A stretch of DNA of 64,000 nucleotides, taken from the NCBI GenBank assembly GCA_008668235.1, contig RQCP01000035.1, positions 19,825 through 83,824 of the forward strand. The letters are read 5' to 3'. The stretch comes from Collinsella aerofaciens (lineage in GTDB: Bacteria > Actinomycetota > Coriobacteriia > Coriobacteriales > Coriobacteriaceae). The stretch's first letter is position 1. Each line of letters opens with the position of its first letter. Below, piece after piece: positions 8,319 through 16,198 of the stretch. The position numbers and the translations under genes were made by a program. The notes beneath the pieces were generated by a model, which saw nothing but the letters and a program-made list of their open reading frames with translations, searched no databases and was not told the DNA's origin.

Positions 8319-9017
8319 ATGGCAGAAAACAAGGAAGAACAGCTCACCGACGAGGAGCTGGCACAGCTTCAGCTGGCAGAGGAGAACGAGAACGCCGTCG
8401 ACCGTCTGGTCCAGGAGCTCGGCTGCCCCACGCGCCGCATCCGCCAGTTTGCCGCCCGCGTGCTACATCTGCTGGCCGAGCGCGACCCGCAGCGCGTCGT
8501 GTCCTGCGTGCCCGCGCTGATCGAGGCACTCGACCGCCCCGAGGCGCAAACCCGCTGGGAGGCTCTCGATGCCCTGGCGGCGCTCGCCACCACCTGCCCC
8601 GAGCAGCTGGGCGATGCCTTTGAGGGCGCCGAGACCGCGCTGTTCGACGAGATTTCCTCCACGCTGCGCTATGCCGCCTTCCGTCTGCTGTGCGTGTGGG
8701 GCGCCACGAGCGTCGAGCGCTCGCGCGAGGCTTGGCCCATCCTGGACGAGGCCATCCAGTGCTACCACGGCGACCTCGAGTATCGCGATATGCTCGGTTG
8801 CCTGTACGAGTTTGGCCAGGGCGAGATTGACGCCGAGGTCGCCGAGAAGCTCGCGCTGCGCCTTAAGTTCGACGCCGAGAACGGCAAGGGCAGCTATCTC
8901 AAGGCCCGTTCGAGCGAGATTTGCGAAATGCTTGTTAAACGTTTTGGCCTGGATCTCTCCAAAAAGAAGAAGCATGCTAGCGTTAAAAAATCTGACGACG
9001 CCGAAAACGAGGAGTAA
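8319..9017 (+). CDS. HEAT-repeat-like protein
   Basis: AAGAAGAGG precedes ATG 8319. The 232-residue soluble protein shows helical-pair repeats of HEAT type (RRIRQFAARVLHLLAERDPQ, CVPALIEALDRPEAQTRWEA, LDALAALATTCPEQ, LRYAAFRLLCVWG). These usually form a protein-binding solenoid. The N-terminus is acidic and the C-terminus lysine-rich (KKKKHASVKK). It sits between the small membrane protein and the dehydrogenase in one operon. The partner is unknown. Confidence 0.75.
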   Translation: MAENKEEQLTDEELAQLQLAEENENAVDRLVQELGCPTRRIRQFAARVLHLLAERDPQRVVSCVPALIEALDRPEAQTRWEALDALAALATTCPEQLGDAFEGAETALFDEISSTLRYAAFRLLCVWGATSVERSREAWPILDEAIQCYHGDLEYRDMLGCLYEFGQGEIDAEVAEKLALRLKFDAENGKGSYLKARSSEICEMLVKRFGLDLSKKKKHASVKKSDDAENEE

Positions 9018-9023
9018 CAGATT

Positions 9024-10109
9024 ATGGCGCACGATGTAGTCCTGATTCCCGGTGACGGTATCGGTCCCGAGATTACGCAGGCCATGCGCCGCGTGGTCGA
9101 GGCCACCGGTGTCCAGATCAACTGGAATGTCCAGGAGGCCGGTGCCGGCGTCATGGACGAGTTTGGCACGCCGCTGCCCCAGCACGTGCTCGATGCGGTC
9201 GCCGAGACCAAGGTTGCCATCAAGGGCCCCATCACCACGCCGGTCGGCACGGGTTTCCGCAGCGTTAACGTGGCCCTGCGCAAGCACTTCGACCTGTACG
9301 CCTGCGTGCGCCCCTGCCTGTCGCAGCCGGGCGACGGCTCGCGCTTCCGCGACGTCGACCTGGTCATCGTGCGTGAGAACACCGAGGACCTCTACGCCGG
9401 GATCGAGTTCGATGAGGGCGCTGCCGAGGTCGAGGAGCTCTCACAGCTTGTCGAGCGCTCGGGTCAGAAGACCTTCGCCGCCGATTCCGCCATCTCAATT
9501 AAGCCCATCTCCATCGCCAAGAGCCGCCGCATTGTGGAGTACGCCTTTGAGTACGCCCGCCGCTGCGGCCGCAAAAAGGTGACGGCCGTGCACAAGGCCA
9601 ACATCATGAAGGCGACCGATGGCCTGTTCCTGCGCGTTGCGCGCGAGGTGGCCGCCAACTATCCCGATATCGAGTTCAACGACAAGATTGTCGATGCCAC
9701 CTGCATGGGCCTGGTCCAGAACCCCAACGACTTCGATGTCCTGGTGCTGCCCAACCTGTACGGCGACATCGTCAGCGACCTGTGCGCCGGCCTGGTGGGC
9801 GGCTTAGGGATGGCCCCCGGCTCCAACATCGGTGCCGACTGCGCCATCTTCGAGGCGACGCACGGCTCCGCGCCCGATATCGCTGGCCAGGATATCGCTA
9901 ACCCCACGGCCGAGATTCTGTCCGCGGCTATGATGCTCGATCACCTGGGCGAGAACGACGCGGCCAATCGCATCCGCGCCGCCGTTTCTGCCACGCTCGA
10001 CGAGGGTGAGCAGGTTACCGGCGACGTTCGTCGTGCCCAGACCGGCTCCGTTGAGGGCGCTGTGGGCACGCAGGCCTTTGCCGATGCCGTTATCGCGCAC
10101 CTGGCCTAA
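9024..10109 (+). CDS. NAD-dependent isocitrate/isopropylmalate-type dehydrogenase
   Basis: ATG 9024 is six bases after the HEAT gene stop. The 361-residue protein matches the beta-decarboxylating dehydrogenase family: [15 protein letters not shown] at the start, the substrate-binding [20 protein letters not shown], the [15 protein letters not shown] loop, [13 protein letters not shown] with catalytic Lys, and [20 protein letters not shown] with the metal-binding Asp residues. The Ser/Asn pattern (RSVNVALRK) fits isocitrate better than isopropylmalate, and no leuCD genes are nearby, so NAD-isocitrate dehydrogenase is most likely. It is last in its operon. Confidence 0.85.
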   Translation: MAHDVVLIPGDGIGPEITQAMRRVVEATGVQINWNVQEAGAGVMDEFGTPLPQHVLDAVAETKVAIKGPITTPVGTGFRSVNVALRKHFDLYACVRPCLSQPGDGSRFRDVDLVIVRENTEDLYAGIEFDEGAAEVEELSQLVERSGQKTFAADSAISIKPISIAKSRRIVEYAFEYARRCGRKKVTAVHKANIMKATDGLFLRVAREVAANYPDIEFNDKIVDATCMGLVQNPNDFDVLVLPNLYGDIVSDLCAGLVGGLGMAPGSNIGADCAIFEATHGSAPDIAGQDIANPTAEILSAAMMLDHLGENDAANRIRAAVSATLDEGEQVTGDVRRAQTGSVEGAVGTQAFADAVIAHLA

Positions 10110-10168
10110 GGCATGCAGACTGCAAACGCCTAAATAGTACTTAAGTGTTTGCGTATAACCTGAGAATC

Positions 10169-10197
10169 AATACGCCCGGCGCTTTGTCGGGCGTATT
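10169..10197 (+). terminator. Terminator hairpin after the dehydrogenase operon
   Basis: AATACGCCCG (10169-10178) pairs perfectly with CGGGCGTATT (10188-10197); the following T tract is short. A weaker hairpin CAAAC...GTTTG lies just before it (about 10125-10153). Confidence 0.7.
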
Positions 10198-10235
10198 CTA
10201 TTGCGGACTATGTTTCCTAACAAGGAGTAACTGAT

Positions 10236-11330
10236 ATGGGTCTGATTCAAAAGAAGGACGAGAAGGACGAGATCGACGGCATCCAGATCATCGAGCGCGG
10301 CGAAGGCCCCGATGGTGATGAGGAGGAGAAGATCGATCTGGTCGCCGGTACGTCTGCCGAACATATTGCCGCCGGTACGACGGCCGAGGAGGAGGACGCT
10401 CGCCTGGAGGCAAAGATCGCCGCGGACGCCGCCGGCGAGAACCTCATGCCCGAGGAGCAGGACGAGGACGACGATATCCTGGGTTCCGACGAAGACGACC
10501 GCGCATCCAAGCACAAGAAGACGATGATTGCCGCCTTCGTGGTTGCAGTCGTGATCGCTGCTGTGGTCGGCTTCTTTATCGGCAACGGTGGTTTTGGCGG
10601 CAAGGGCGTCGGCTCGGCGACCCTGTCCGAGGACCAGCTCGATTCGACCGTGGCGAGCTATAGCTACAACGGCAAGAAGAGCGACATCACCGCGCGTGAG
10701 GCCATCGAGAGCCAGTACAGCCTTGACACCGTCAAGGACGACGACGGCAACTACACCGCTCCGTCTGCCGACGTTATCCTGTCCTACGTGCGCAACCAGA
10801 TTCTGCTGGACGCTGCCGAGGACGAGGGCATTACCGTCTCTTCCAAGGAAATGAAGCAGTATGCCGAGGATTCCATCGGCACCTCCGACTACAAGACCAT
10901 GGCCACGCAGTACGGCGTGTCCAAGGACCAGGCCAAGCAGATCGTCCGCCAGTCCGCGACGCTGCAGAAGCTCTACAAGAAGAAGGTGGGCGATAGCTCC
11001 GCAAGCATGCCGACCGCCCCGACCGAGCCTGCTGACGGCAACGAGGAGACCGCGAGCAAGGACTACGCCGATTACATCATCAACCTTGCCGGTGACGAGT
11101 GGGATAGCGAGAAGGGCACCTGGAAGGATGCCGACAGCACCTATGCCAAGGCCTTCGCTGACGATGCCTTTACGGCCGATAGCGCTACCTATAAGCAAGC
11201 CATGACCGCCTATTACACCGCCTACCAGCAGTATTCCTCGCAGGCTTCGAGCGCCAGCTCCAAGTGGACCGAGTATGCGAACGGCCTCTACGCCAAGGCC
11301 AACATCAGCATCTACGGCCTGTTTGCGTAA
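10236..11330 (+). CDS. Single-pass membrane protein with extracellular SurA-N-like domain
   Basis: CAAGGAG precedes ATG 10236. The first 95 residues are very acidic and cytoplasmic, ending in KHKK. One membrane segment follows (MIAAFVVAVVIAAVVGFFIG, about 97-116), then an extracellular region of about 245 residues. That region contains TAREAIESQ...ILSYVRNQILLDAAEDEGI, resembling the helical SurA/PrsA/trigger-factor chaperone N-domain. No PPIase domain is seen. It could be a secretion chaperone or surface protein. It is flanked by its own terminators, hence monocistronic. Confidence 0.65.
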   Translation: MGLIQKKDEKDEIDGIQIIERGEGPDGDEEEKIDLVAGTSAEHIAAGTTAEEEDARLEAKIAADAAGENLMPEEQDEDDDILGSDEDDRASKHKKTMIAAFVVAVVIAAVVGFFIGNGGFGGKGVGSATLSEDQLDSTVASYSYNGKKSDITAREAIESQYSLDTVKDDDGNYTAPSADVILSYVRNQILLDAAEDEGITVSSKEMKQYAEDSIGTSDYKTMATQYGVSKDQAKQIVRQSATLQKLYKKKVGDSSASMPTAPTEPADGNEETASKDYADYIINLAGDEWDSEKGTWKDADSTYAKAFADDAFTADSATYKQAMTAYYTAYQQYSSQASSASSKWTEYANGLYAKANISIYGLFA

Positions 11331-11372
11331 GGTTTGCCTGCACTACTGCGCGCTAACCGATCTACCTGATTG

Positions 11373-11410
11373 AGCCCGCTAGAACGGACAACGTTCTAGC
11401 GGGCTTTTTG
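11373..11410 (+). terminator. Intrinsic terminator
   Basis: AGCCCGCTAGAAC (11373-11385) pairs perfectly with GTTCTAGCGGGCT (11393-11405), followed by TTTTG. Confidence 0.93.
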
Positions 11411-11487
11411 TTGCCGAAATCAATAGGATAGGCCTCGCGCCCGCACAAGCGCTCCATCGGGTTCCCCTAATTCATCTGGGAAAACAA

Positions 11488-11538
11488 CTGCAAACGATTG
11501 CAAGTGACCGGTGAACGGTCGAAAACTACCGTTCACCG
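11488..11538. promoter_or_regulatory. LytTR-like 9-bp direct-repeat pair plus inverted third site (amino-sugar PTS promoter)
   Basis: On the minus strand, ACCGTTCAC (11511-11519) is followed after 12 bases by ATCGTTTGC (11490-11498). A third copy, ACCGTTCAC on the plus strand (11528-11536), makes a palindrome with the first. The same 9-mer and 21-bp period recur at seven further places in this window. Confidence 0.55.
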
Positions 11539-11726
11539 ATAATCTCAAAACTGGTTCTAACTGGTATTAAGTCAAAAAGACCAATTCGCATATCTTCACA
11601 ATGACCTGCAATTTTTCTACACGCTATTTTTAGCCGCCCTGCGTTGTTTAGACACCGGGAAAGATCCGTTCTTTTGCCAAAGCGTTTCGAAACGGTTTCA
11701 AAACCGCAGGTAGAAGTGTTAACGAG

Positions 11727-11758
11727 CGGTAAACGGTCGAAATATCACCGTGAGCGGT
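11727..11758 (-). promoter_or_regulatory. LytTR-like direct-repeat pair upstream of the amino-sugar PTS
   Basis: Minus strand: ACCGCTCAC (11750-11758), 12 bases, ACCGTTTAC (11729-11737). Unlike most other copies, it points away from the PTS genes it precedes. The surrounding 550-bp region (11411-11961) has no gene; it also holds a GTTTCGAAAC palindrome near 11687. Confidence 0.5.
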
Positions 11759-11832
11759 GCAAAAACGTTTTACTGTTTGAATCAGCGAAAGCGATCTCTT
11801 CTGGGGTGATATAGTGACAACAACACGTCACG

Positions 11833-11844
11833 TGGTTACTACCA
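11833..11844. promoter_or_regulatory. GntR/UTRA (DasR/NagR-like) operator at the PTS promoter
   Basis: TGGTTACTACCA is a palindromic site resembling the known DasR/NagR consensus (ACTGGTCTAGACCAGT type). It lies 18 bases after a TATAGT -10-like box (11810-11815), where a bound repressor would block transcription. The same core occurs before agaS (16124-16137), and CTGGT half-sites lie at 11551-11565. The likely binder is the GntR protein encoded at 15353-16084. Confidence 0.6.
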
Positions 11845-11908
11845 GTTTAGAAACCACTGGTCTTCAAAGAACGCTTTCTAAGAAGCTTTAAGGGCAAGTG
11901 CCAGCTGG

Positions 11909-11951
11909 CTTCCGAAAATCATCGGACTCAGATCGTACACACCTTCGGAAG
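11909..11951 (+). promoter_or_regulatory. Hairpin reaching the IIA ribosome site
   Basis: CTTCCGAA (11909-11916) can pair with TTCGGAAG (11944-11951), which abuts the GGAAGGGAAA ribosome site of the IIA gene. This could modulate translation; it is seen only as sequence complementarity. Confidence 0.3.
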
Positions 11952-11961
11952 GGAAATTTGA

Positions 11962-12405
11962 ATGGTTGGCTTTATTCTTACCGGTCATGGACAGTTCGCA
12001 CCCGGCCTTGCAAGCGCTATCGCTATGGTTGCCGGCGACCAGCCTGCTTTTACCGTCGTTCCTTTTGAGGGCGATCAGGCCGCATCCTACGGTGAGGATC
12101 TCCGCGCCGCTATTACCGCCATGCGCGAGGAGTGCGATGGCGTGCTCGTCTTTACCGACCTGCTTGGCGGCACCCCGTTCAACCAGTCGATGATGATTGC
12201 CCAGGATGTCGACAATGTCGAGGTTCTGACCGGCACTAACCTTCCCATGGTTATTGAGCTTCTGTTCCTCCGCGGCAACGCCACGCTCGCCGAGCTTGGC
12301 GAGCAGGCCGTGACCGTTGGCCAGACGGGCATCACCGCCCAGACGGTCGCATCCGTTGCCGGCTCCGAGGAAGAGGATATCTTCGGCGACGAGGACGGCA
12401 TCTAA
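11962..12405 (+). CDS. PTS mannose/N-acetylgalactosamine-family EIIA component
   Basis: The 147-residue protein begins MVGFILTGHGQFAPG, with the phosphorylatable His9 of mannose-family IIA domains, and has the VLVFTDLLGGTPFNQS motif. It receives phosphate from HPr-His-P and passes it to the IIB protein encoded at 12723. A short acidic extension ends the protein. Its stop overlaps the start of the YajC-like gene (TAATG). First gene of the IIA-yajC-IIB-IIC-IID operon. With downstream agaS and nagA the substrate is most likely N-acetylgalactosamine, galactosamine or a related amino sugar. Confidence 0.88.
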   Translation: MVGFILTGHGQFAPGLASAIAMVAGDQPAFTVVPFEGDQAASYGEDLRAAITAMREECDGVLVFTDLLGGTPFNQSMMIAQDVDNVEVLTGTNLPMVIELLFLRGNATLAELGEQAVTVGQTGITAQTVASVAGSEEEDIFGDEDGI

Positions 12406-12686
12406 TGGCCGATTTCGGAGCCAACGTCCTGAGCTCCTCGGTCGCCCTTTTGGGCCTGCTTGTCATCATGGGCTTGATTTACACCATCTGGTCGCAAATC
12501 AACATGAAGAAGAAGCAGAAGTACTTCAAGGAGCTGCACACCGAGCTCAAGCCGGGTCAGGAGGTTCTTTTCGCCGGCGGTATCTACGGAACCGTAAAAG
12601 GCATCGAAGGTGAAAAGGTCCAGATCAAAGTCCGATCCGGAGCCGTCGTAGACGTTTCGCGTTACGCGATTCAAGAGATCAAGTAA
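12405..12686 (+). CDS. YajC-like small membrane protein inside the PTS operon
   Basis: The start overlaps the IIA stop by one base (TAATG). The 93-residue product has one N-terminal membrane helix (VALLGLLVIMGLIYTIW, about residues 13-30). A basic KKKQKYFKELHTELKPGQEV segment follows, then a small beta domain (FAGGIYGTVKGIEGEKVQIK, SGAVVDVSRYAIQEI), which is the YajC family pattern. YajC normally accompanies SecDF; PTS-operon YajC-like proteins of unknown role are known in mannose-family clusters. No sec genes are nearby, so a role in assembly or regulation of this permease is the better guess. Confidence 0.8.
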   Translation: MADFGANVLSSSVALLGLLVIMGLIYTIWSQINMKKKQKYFKELHTELKPGQEVLFAGGIYGTVKGIEGEKVQIKVRSGAVVDVSRYAIQEIK

Positions 12687-12722
12687 CTGTCGTCAGCAAA
12701 TAACGAAAGGAAGCTGATCAAC

Positions 12723-13205
12723 ATGGCAGAACCCAACATTCTTCTTACCCGCATCGATAACCGACTGGTTCATGGTCAGGTTGCCACCCAGTGGAACTCC
12801 ACTCTGGGCTCCAACCTCATCCTCGTCGCCAACGACGACGTGGCGACCAACACCATGCGCCAGAACCTCATGAAGATGGCCGCTCCCGCCGGCGTCGCTA
12901 CGCGTTTCTTCTCTCTGCAGAAGACCATCGACGTCATTGGCAAGGCGAGCCCGCGCCAGAAGATCTTCATCGTGGCCGAAACACCGGAAGACGTGCTTAC
13001 GCTCGTCAAGGGCGGTGTGCCTATAAAGAAGGTAAACATCGGCAACATGCACATGTCGGAAGGAAAGCGCCAAGTCGCCACCTCCGTCGCAGTTAACGAC
13101 GAGGATGTCGCTGCGTTTAAAGAGCTGCAGGAATTGGGGGTGGAGTTGGAGATCAGGCGCGTTCCGAGCACGCCTGTTGAGGACACGAGCAAGCTCTTCT
13201 CGTAA
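12723..13205 (+). CDS. PTS mannose/N-acetylgalactosamine-family EIIB component
   Basis: GAAAGGAAGC precedes ATG 12723. The 160-residue protein starts MAEPNILLTRIDNRLVHGQV, with the phosphoryl-accepting His17 of the mannose/sorbose IIB family, followed by ATQW and a Rossmann-like alternation (NLILVANDDVA, KIFIVAETPEDVLTLVKGG). It takes phosphate from IIA and transfers it to the incoming sugar. An orphan paralogue at 22462 shares this layout but has Cys in place of His17. Confidence 0.9.
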   Translation: MAEPNILLTRIDNRLVHGQVATQWNSTLGSNLILVANDDVATNTMRQNLMKMAAPAGVATRFFSLQKTIDVIGKASPRQKIFIVAETPEDVLTLVKGGVPIKKVNIGNMHMSEGKRQVATSVAVNDEDVAAFKELQELGVELEIRRVPSTPVEDTSKLFS

Positions 13206-13295
13206 TCCTCATGATCCACGTTGTCAGGAATGAAAACCTGACATTCTGTACGTGAAATCCAAAGTGCGTACATACATTTTGAAAGGAGGAGCAAG

Positions 13296-14096
13296 ATGGA
13301 ATACTCGATCATCCAGGTCGCTCTGGTCTTCATCGTCACGTTCGTCGCGGCAATCGACCAGTTCAACTTCCTCGAGTCTCTCTATCAGCCCATCGTCACC
13401 GGCGCCGTCATCGGTCTTATCCTTGGCGACCTCAACACCGGTCTTCTCGTGGGTGGTACTTATCAGCTCATGACGATCGGCAACATGCCGATCGGAGGCG
13501 CTCAGCCGCCTAACGCCGTCATCGGCGGCATCATGGCAGCCATTCTCGCTATCGCTACGGGCCTCGAGCCCAACGCGGCAGTCGGCCTTGCCATTCCGTT
13601 CGCTCTGCTTGGTCAGCTCGGCGTTACCCTGGTCTTCACGCTTATGTCGCCGCTCATGTCCTCCGCGGACAACATGGCTCACAACGCTGACACCAAGGGT
13701 ATCGAGCGTCTGAACTACTTCGCCATGGCTCTGCTCGGCCTGATCTTCGCTGTCGTCGTCACCCTGTTCTTCATCGCTGGCGCTACCATCGGTCAGACCA
13801 TCGCTTCCGCCATCCCGACTTGGCTGCAGACCGGTCTCTCCGCTGCAGGCGGCATGATGCGCTTCGTCGGCTTCGCCGTCCTGCTCAAGGTAATGATGAA
13901 CCGCGATATGTGGGGCTTCTTCCTCATGGGCTTTGGCCTCGCGCTCATCACCGTTGCCAACGATTCGCTGGCAACCCCTGCTCTGCTCATCCTCGCTCTC
14001 ATCGGCTTCGGTATCGCTTTCTGGGACTTCCAGCAGCAGACCGAGCTGAAGGGTGCAGCTGTTTCTGACGGAGGTGACTTCGAAGATGGCATCTAA
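13296..14096 (+). CDS. PTS mannose/N-acetylgalactosamine-family EIIC membrane component
   Basis: A strong AAAGGAGGAGC precedes ATG 13296. The 266-residue, very hydrophobic protein has the sorbose/mannose IIC signature (FVAAIDQFNFLESLYQPIVT, GAVIGLILGDLNTGLLVGGT, GNMPIGGAQPPNAVIGGIMA) and about six to seven membrane segments. With IID it forms the transport channel. The last 11 bases overlap the IID start, a sign of translational coupling. Confidence 0.9.
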   Translation: MEYSIIQVALVFIVTFVAAIDQFNFLESLYQPIVTGAVIGLILGDLNTGLLVGGTYQLMTIGNMPIGGAQPPNAVIGGIMAAILAIATGLEPNAAVGLAIPFALLGQLGVTLVFTLMSPLMSSADNMAHNADTKGIERLNYFAMALLGLIFAVVVTLFFIAGATIGQTIASAIPTWLQTGLSAAGGMMRFVGFAVLLKVMMNRDMWGFFLMGFGLALITVANDSLATPALLILALIGFGIAFWDFQQQTELKGAAVSDGGDFEDGI

Positions 14097-15168
14097 TGAG
14101 TATGTGATCCCGGAGCACTACGAGGATCTCACTCCTGCTCCGCAGCTCGACCAGAAGACCCTCAACAAGATGGCTTGGCGCTCCTGCTTCCTGCAGGCCT
14201 CGTTCAACTACGAGCGTATGCAGGCCGCCGGCTGGCTCTACTCCATCATCCCCGGTCTGGAGAAGATCCACACCAACAAGAACGACCTCGCGGCTTCCAT
14301 GAGCCACAACCTGGAGTTCTTCAACACTCACCCGTTCCTCGTCACCTTTGTTATGGGCATCGTGCTTTCGCTCGAGCAGAACAAGGTTGACATCCCCACG
14401 ATCCGCGCCGTCCGCGTCGCCGCAATGGGCCCGCTCGGTGGTATCGGTGACGCCCTGTTCTGGCTGACGCTCGTGCCTATCACGGCCGGCATCACCTCCA
14501 ACATGGCCATCAACGGCAACGCCGCTGCACCGATCATCTTCCTGGTGATCTTCAACGCCGTCCAGTTCGCTCTGCGCTTCTGGCTCATGAACTGGTCCTA
14601 CAAGCTTGGCACCAGCGCTATTGACGCTCTGACCGCCAACATGCAGGCCTTCACGCGTGCCGCTTCCATCATGGGCGTCTTCGTCGTCGGTTGCCTGGTC
14701 GTCACCATGGGTGGCACCCAGATCAACCTCCAGATCCCCAACGGCACCACCCGTGGCCTCTCCGCCAATACCGTGATCGTCTCCGAGAAGGAGGCCGAGA
14801 ACTTCACCGGTATGGAGGGCATCGATACCGAGACCGCTGAGGCCGGTACCATGGCCATGACCGATGAGGACGGCAACGCCCTTACCGCCACCGATGCCGA
14901 CGGCAACGCTGTCGAGTGCGGCGTCACCGATCTGGGCAACGGCATGGAGTCCGTTACCTACGGCACCGTCACCGAGGATCCGGTCAACTTCTCCGTTGCC
15001 GACACCCTCAACACCATCGTCCCGAAGCTCGTCCCGCTTATGCTTACGCTGCTGCTTTACTACATGTTCGCTAAGCACAGCTGGACTCCGACCAAGGGCA
15101 TTCTCCTGCTCTTCGTCCTGGGCATCCTGGGCGCTGGCCCGCTTGGTCTCTGGCCGAGCATCTGGTAA
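14086..15168 (+). CDS. PTS mannose/N-acetylgalactosamine-family EIID membrane component
   Basis: Start chosen at ATG 14086 (MASNEYVIPEHY), inside the end of the IIC gene and preceded by GGAGGTGAC. The 360-residue protein has the IID pattern: LNKMAWRSCFLQASFNYERM, GWLYSIIPGLEKI, NTHPFLVTFVMGIVLSLEQN, AMGPLGGIGDALFWLTLVPI, and C-terminal membrane helices. A polar insertion of about 80 residues before the last helices (rich in Thr, Asp, Glu) makes it longer than E. coli IID and probably forms an external loop. Last gene of the PTS operon. Confidence 0.9.
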   Translation: MASNEYVIPEHYEDLTPAPQLDQKTLNKMAWRSCFLQASFNYERMQAAGWLYSIIPGLEKIHTNKNDLAASMSHNLEFFNTHPFLVTFVMGIVLSLEQNKVDIPTIRAVRVAAMGPLGGIGDALFWLTLVPITAGITSNMAINGNAAAPIIFLVIFNAVQFALRFWLMNWSYKLGTSAIDALTANMQAFTRAASIMGVFVVGCLVVTMGGTQINLQIPNGTTRGLSANTVIVSEKEAENFTGMEGIDTETAEAGTMAMTDEDGNALTATDADGNAVECGVTDLGNGMESVTYGTVTEDPVNFSVADTLNTIVPKLVPLMLTLLLYYMFAKHSWTPTKGILLLFVLGILGAGPLGLWPSIW

Positions 15169-15181
15169 GGCTCTAGCTTGA

Positions 15182-15275
15182 GGGGTGTGTCCCTACGCGG
15201 CTCACACCCCGACCCCTTAAGCCATGTGTATGTTAAAAGCCGCGTGCTCGAAAGAGCGCGCGGCTTTTGTTTTCT
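15182..15275 (+). terminator. Tandem hairpins ending the amino-sugar PTS operon
   Basis: First hairpin GGGGTGTG (15182-15189)/CACACCCC (15203-15210); second, stronger, AAAAGCCGCGTGCTC (15235-15249)/GAGCGCGCGGCTTTT (15254-15268) followed by GTTTTC. Confidence 0.88.
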
Positions 15276-15352
15276 TGATGATTCGGGTGTGGCAGACAGA
15301 TAATGCTAAACACCCAAGGTAGTAGCCGAGTTTGAGAAAATGGGAGGATAGG

Positions 15353-16084
15353 ATGGCGATCGGAGCGCGTAAGCAACCGCTGTACGATCAGCTGGTCGAT
15401 ATTCTGACCGAAAAGATTGACCATGAATATCGCGCCGGTGACATGATTCCTTCCGAGCGCGAACTTTCGGAGCGCTATGGTCTCTCGCGCACTACGGTAC
15501 GCCTGGCTCTGCAGGAACTGGAGCGTTTAGGACTGGTGGTTCGGCAGCACGGTCGCGGTACCTTTGTGACCGACCGTTCGGCAAAAGCAACCAATCTTAT
15601 GCAGTCCTACAGCTTTACCGAGCAGATGCGCGCGATGGGTCGAGAACCCGAGACCACGATTCTCGAGTTTTGCGAGATGGAGGCCGATAAGAATCTGGCC
15701 GAGCATATGGGATTGCGCATCGGTGATCGCATTTTTAAGCTCAAGCGCCTTCGCTCTGCCGACAACATGCCCATGATGGTCGAACGCAGCTATCTACCGG
15801 TTCGTCAATTTCTGTCCCTAAAGCGACCGCTGCTGGAGCGTAAGCCGCTTTACGATGTGATTGAGCAGGACTTTCAGCAAAAGATTCGCGTGGCCGAAGA
15901 GGAGTTCTATGCGAGCATAGCCCGTCCCACCGATGCCCGCCTTTTGGGAATTGTCGAGGGCTCGCCTGTGCTCGATTTGGTCAGGACTACGTATAACGAG
16001 TCAAACGAGGTTGTGGAGTACACACTCTCGGTTGCTCGTGCCGATCAGTTTAAATACAAGGTTTACCACCAGCGCAGTAACTAG
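15353..16084 (+). CDS. GntR-family (HutC/UTRA) amino-sugar regulator
   Basis: GGGAGG (15342-15347) sets the start at ATG 15353. The 243-residue protein has an N-terminal winged helix ([42 protein letters not shown]; residues 8-75). A UTRA effector domain follows (about 85-240, with YLPVRQFLSLKRPLL and SPVLDLVRTTYNESNEVVEYT). HutC-subfamily members such as NagR and DasR bind amino-sugar phosphates. It sits between the PTS and agaS, and two matching CTGGTTACTACCAG-type operators (11833 and 16124) flank it, so it probably represses both units. Confidence 0.88.
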   Translation: MAIGARKQPLYDQLVDILTEKIDHEYRAGDMIPSERELSERYGLSRTTVRLALQELERLGLVVRQHGRGTFVTDRSAKATNLMQSYSFTEQMRAMGREPETTILEFCEMEADKNLAEHMGLRIGDRIFKLKRLRSADNMPMMVERSYLPVRQFLSLKRPLLERKPLYDVIEQDFQQKIRVAEEEFYASIARPTDARLLGIVEGSPVLDLVRTTYNESNEVVEYTLSVARADQFKYKVYHQRSN

Positions 16085-16123
16085 TGCTCGCATCGTTTCC
16101 ATATGGTGATTCTTTGCATTTAA

Positions 16124-16137
16124 CTGGTTACTACCAG
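16124..16137. promoter_or_regulatory. GntR/UTRA operator before agaS
   Basis: CTGGTTACTACCAG is a perfect inverted repeat with a four-base centre, in the -35 region of a promoter with TATAAT at 16154-16159. It shares its core with the site at 11833-11844, so PTS and agaS are probably co-regulated by the GntR protein encoded between them. Confidence 0.65.
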
Positions 16138-16198
16138 ATAACCAACCGAAGTGTATAATTGCACGTCAGAGGATTACTTCTAGAGAGAGGTATTAGAA

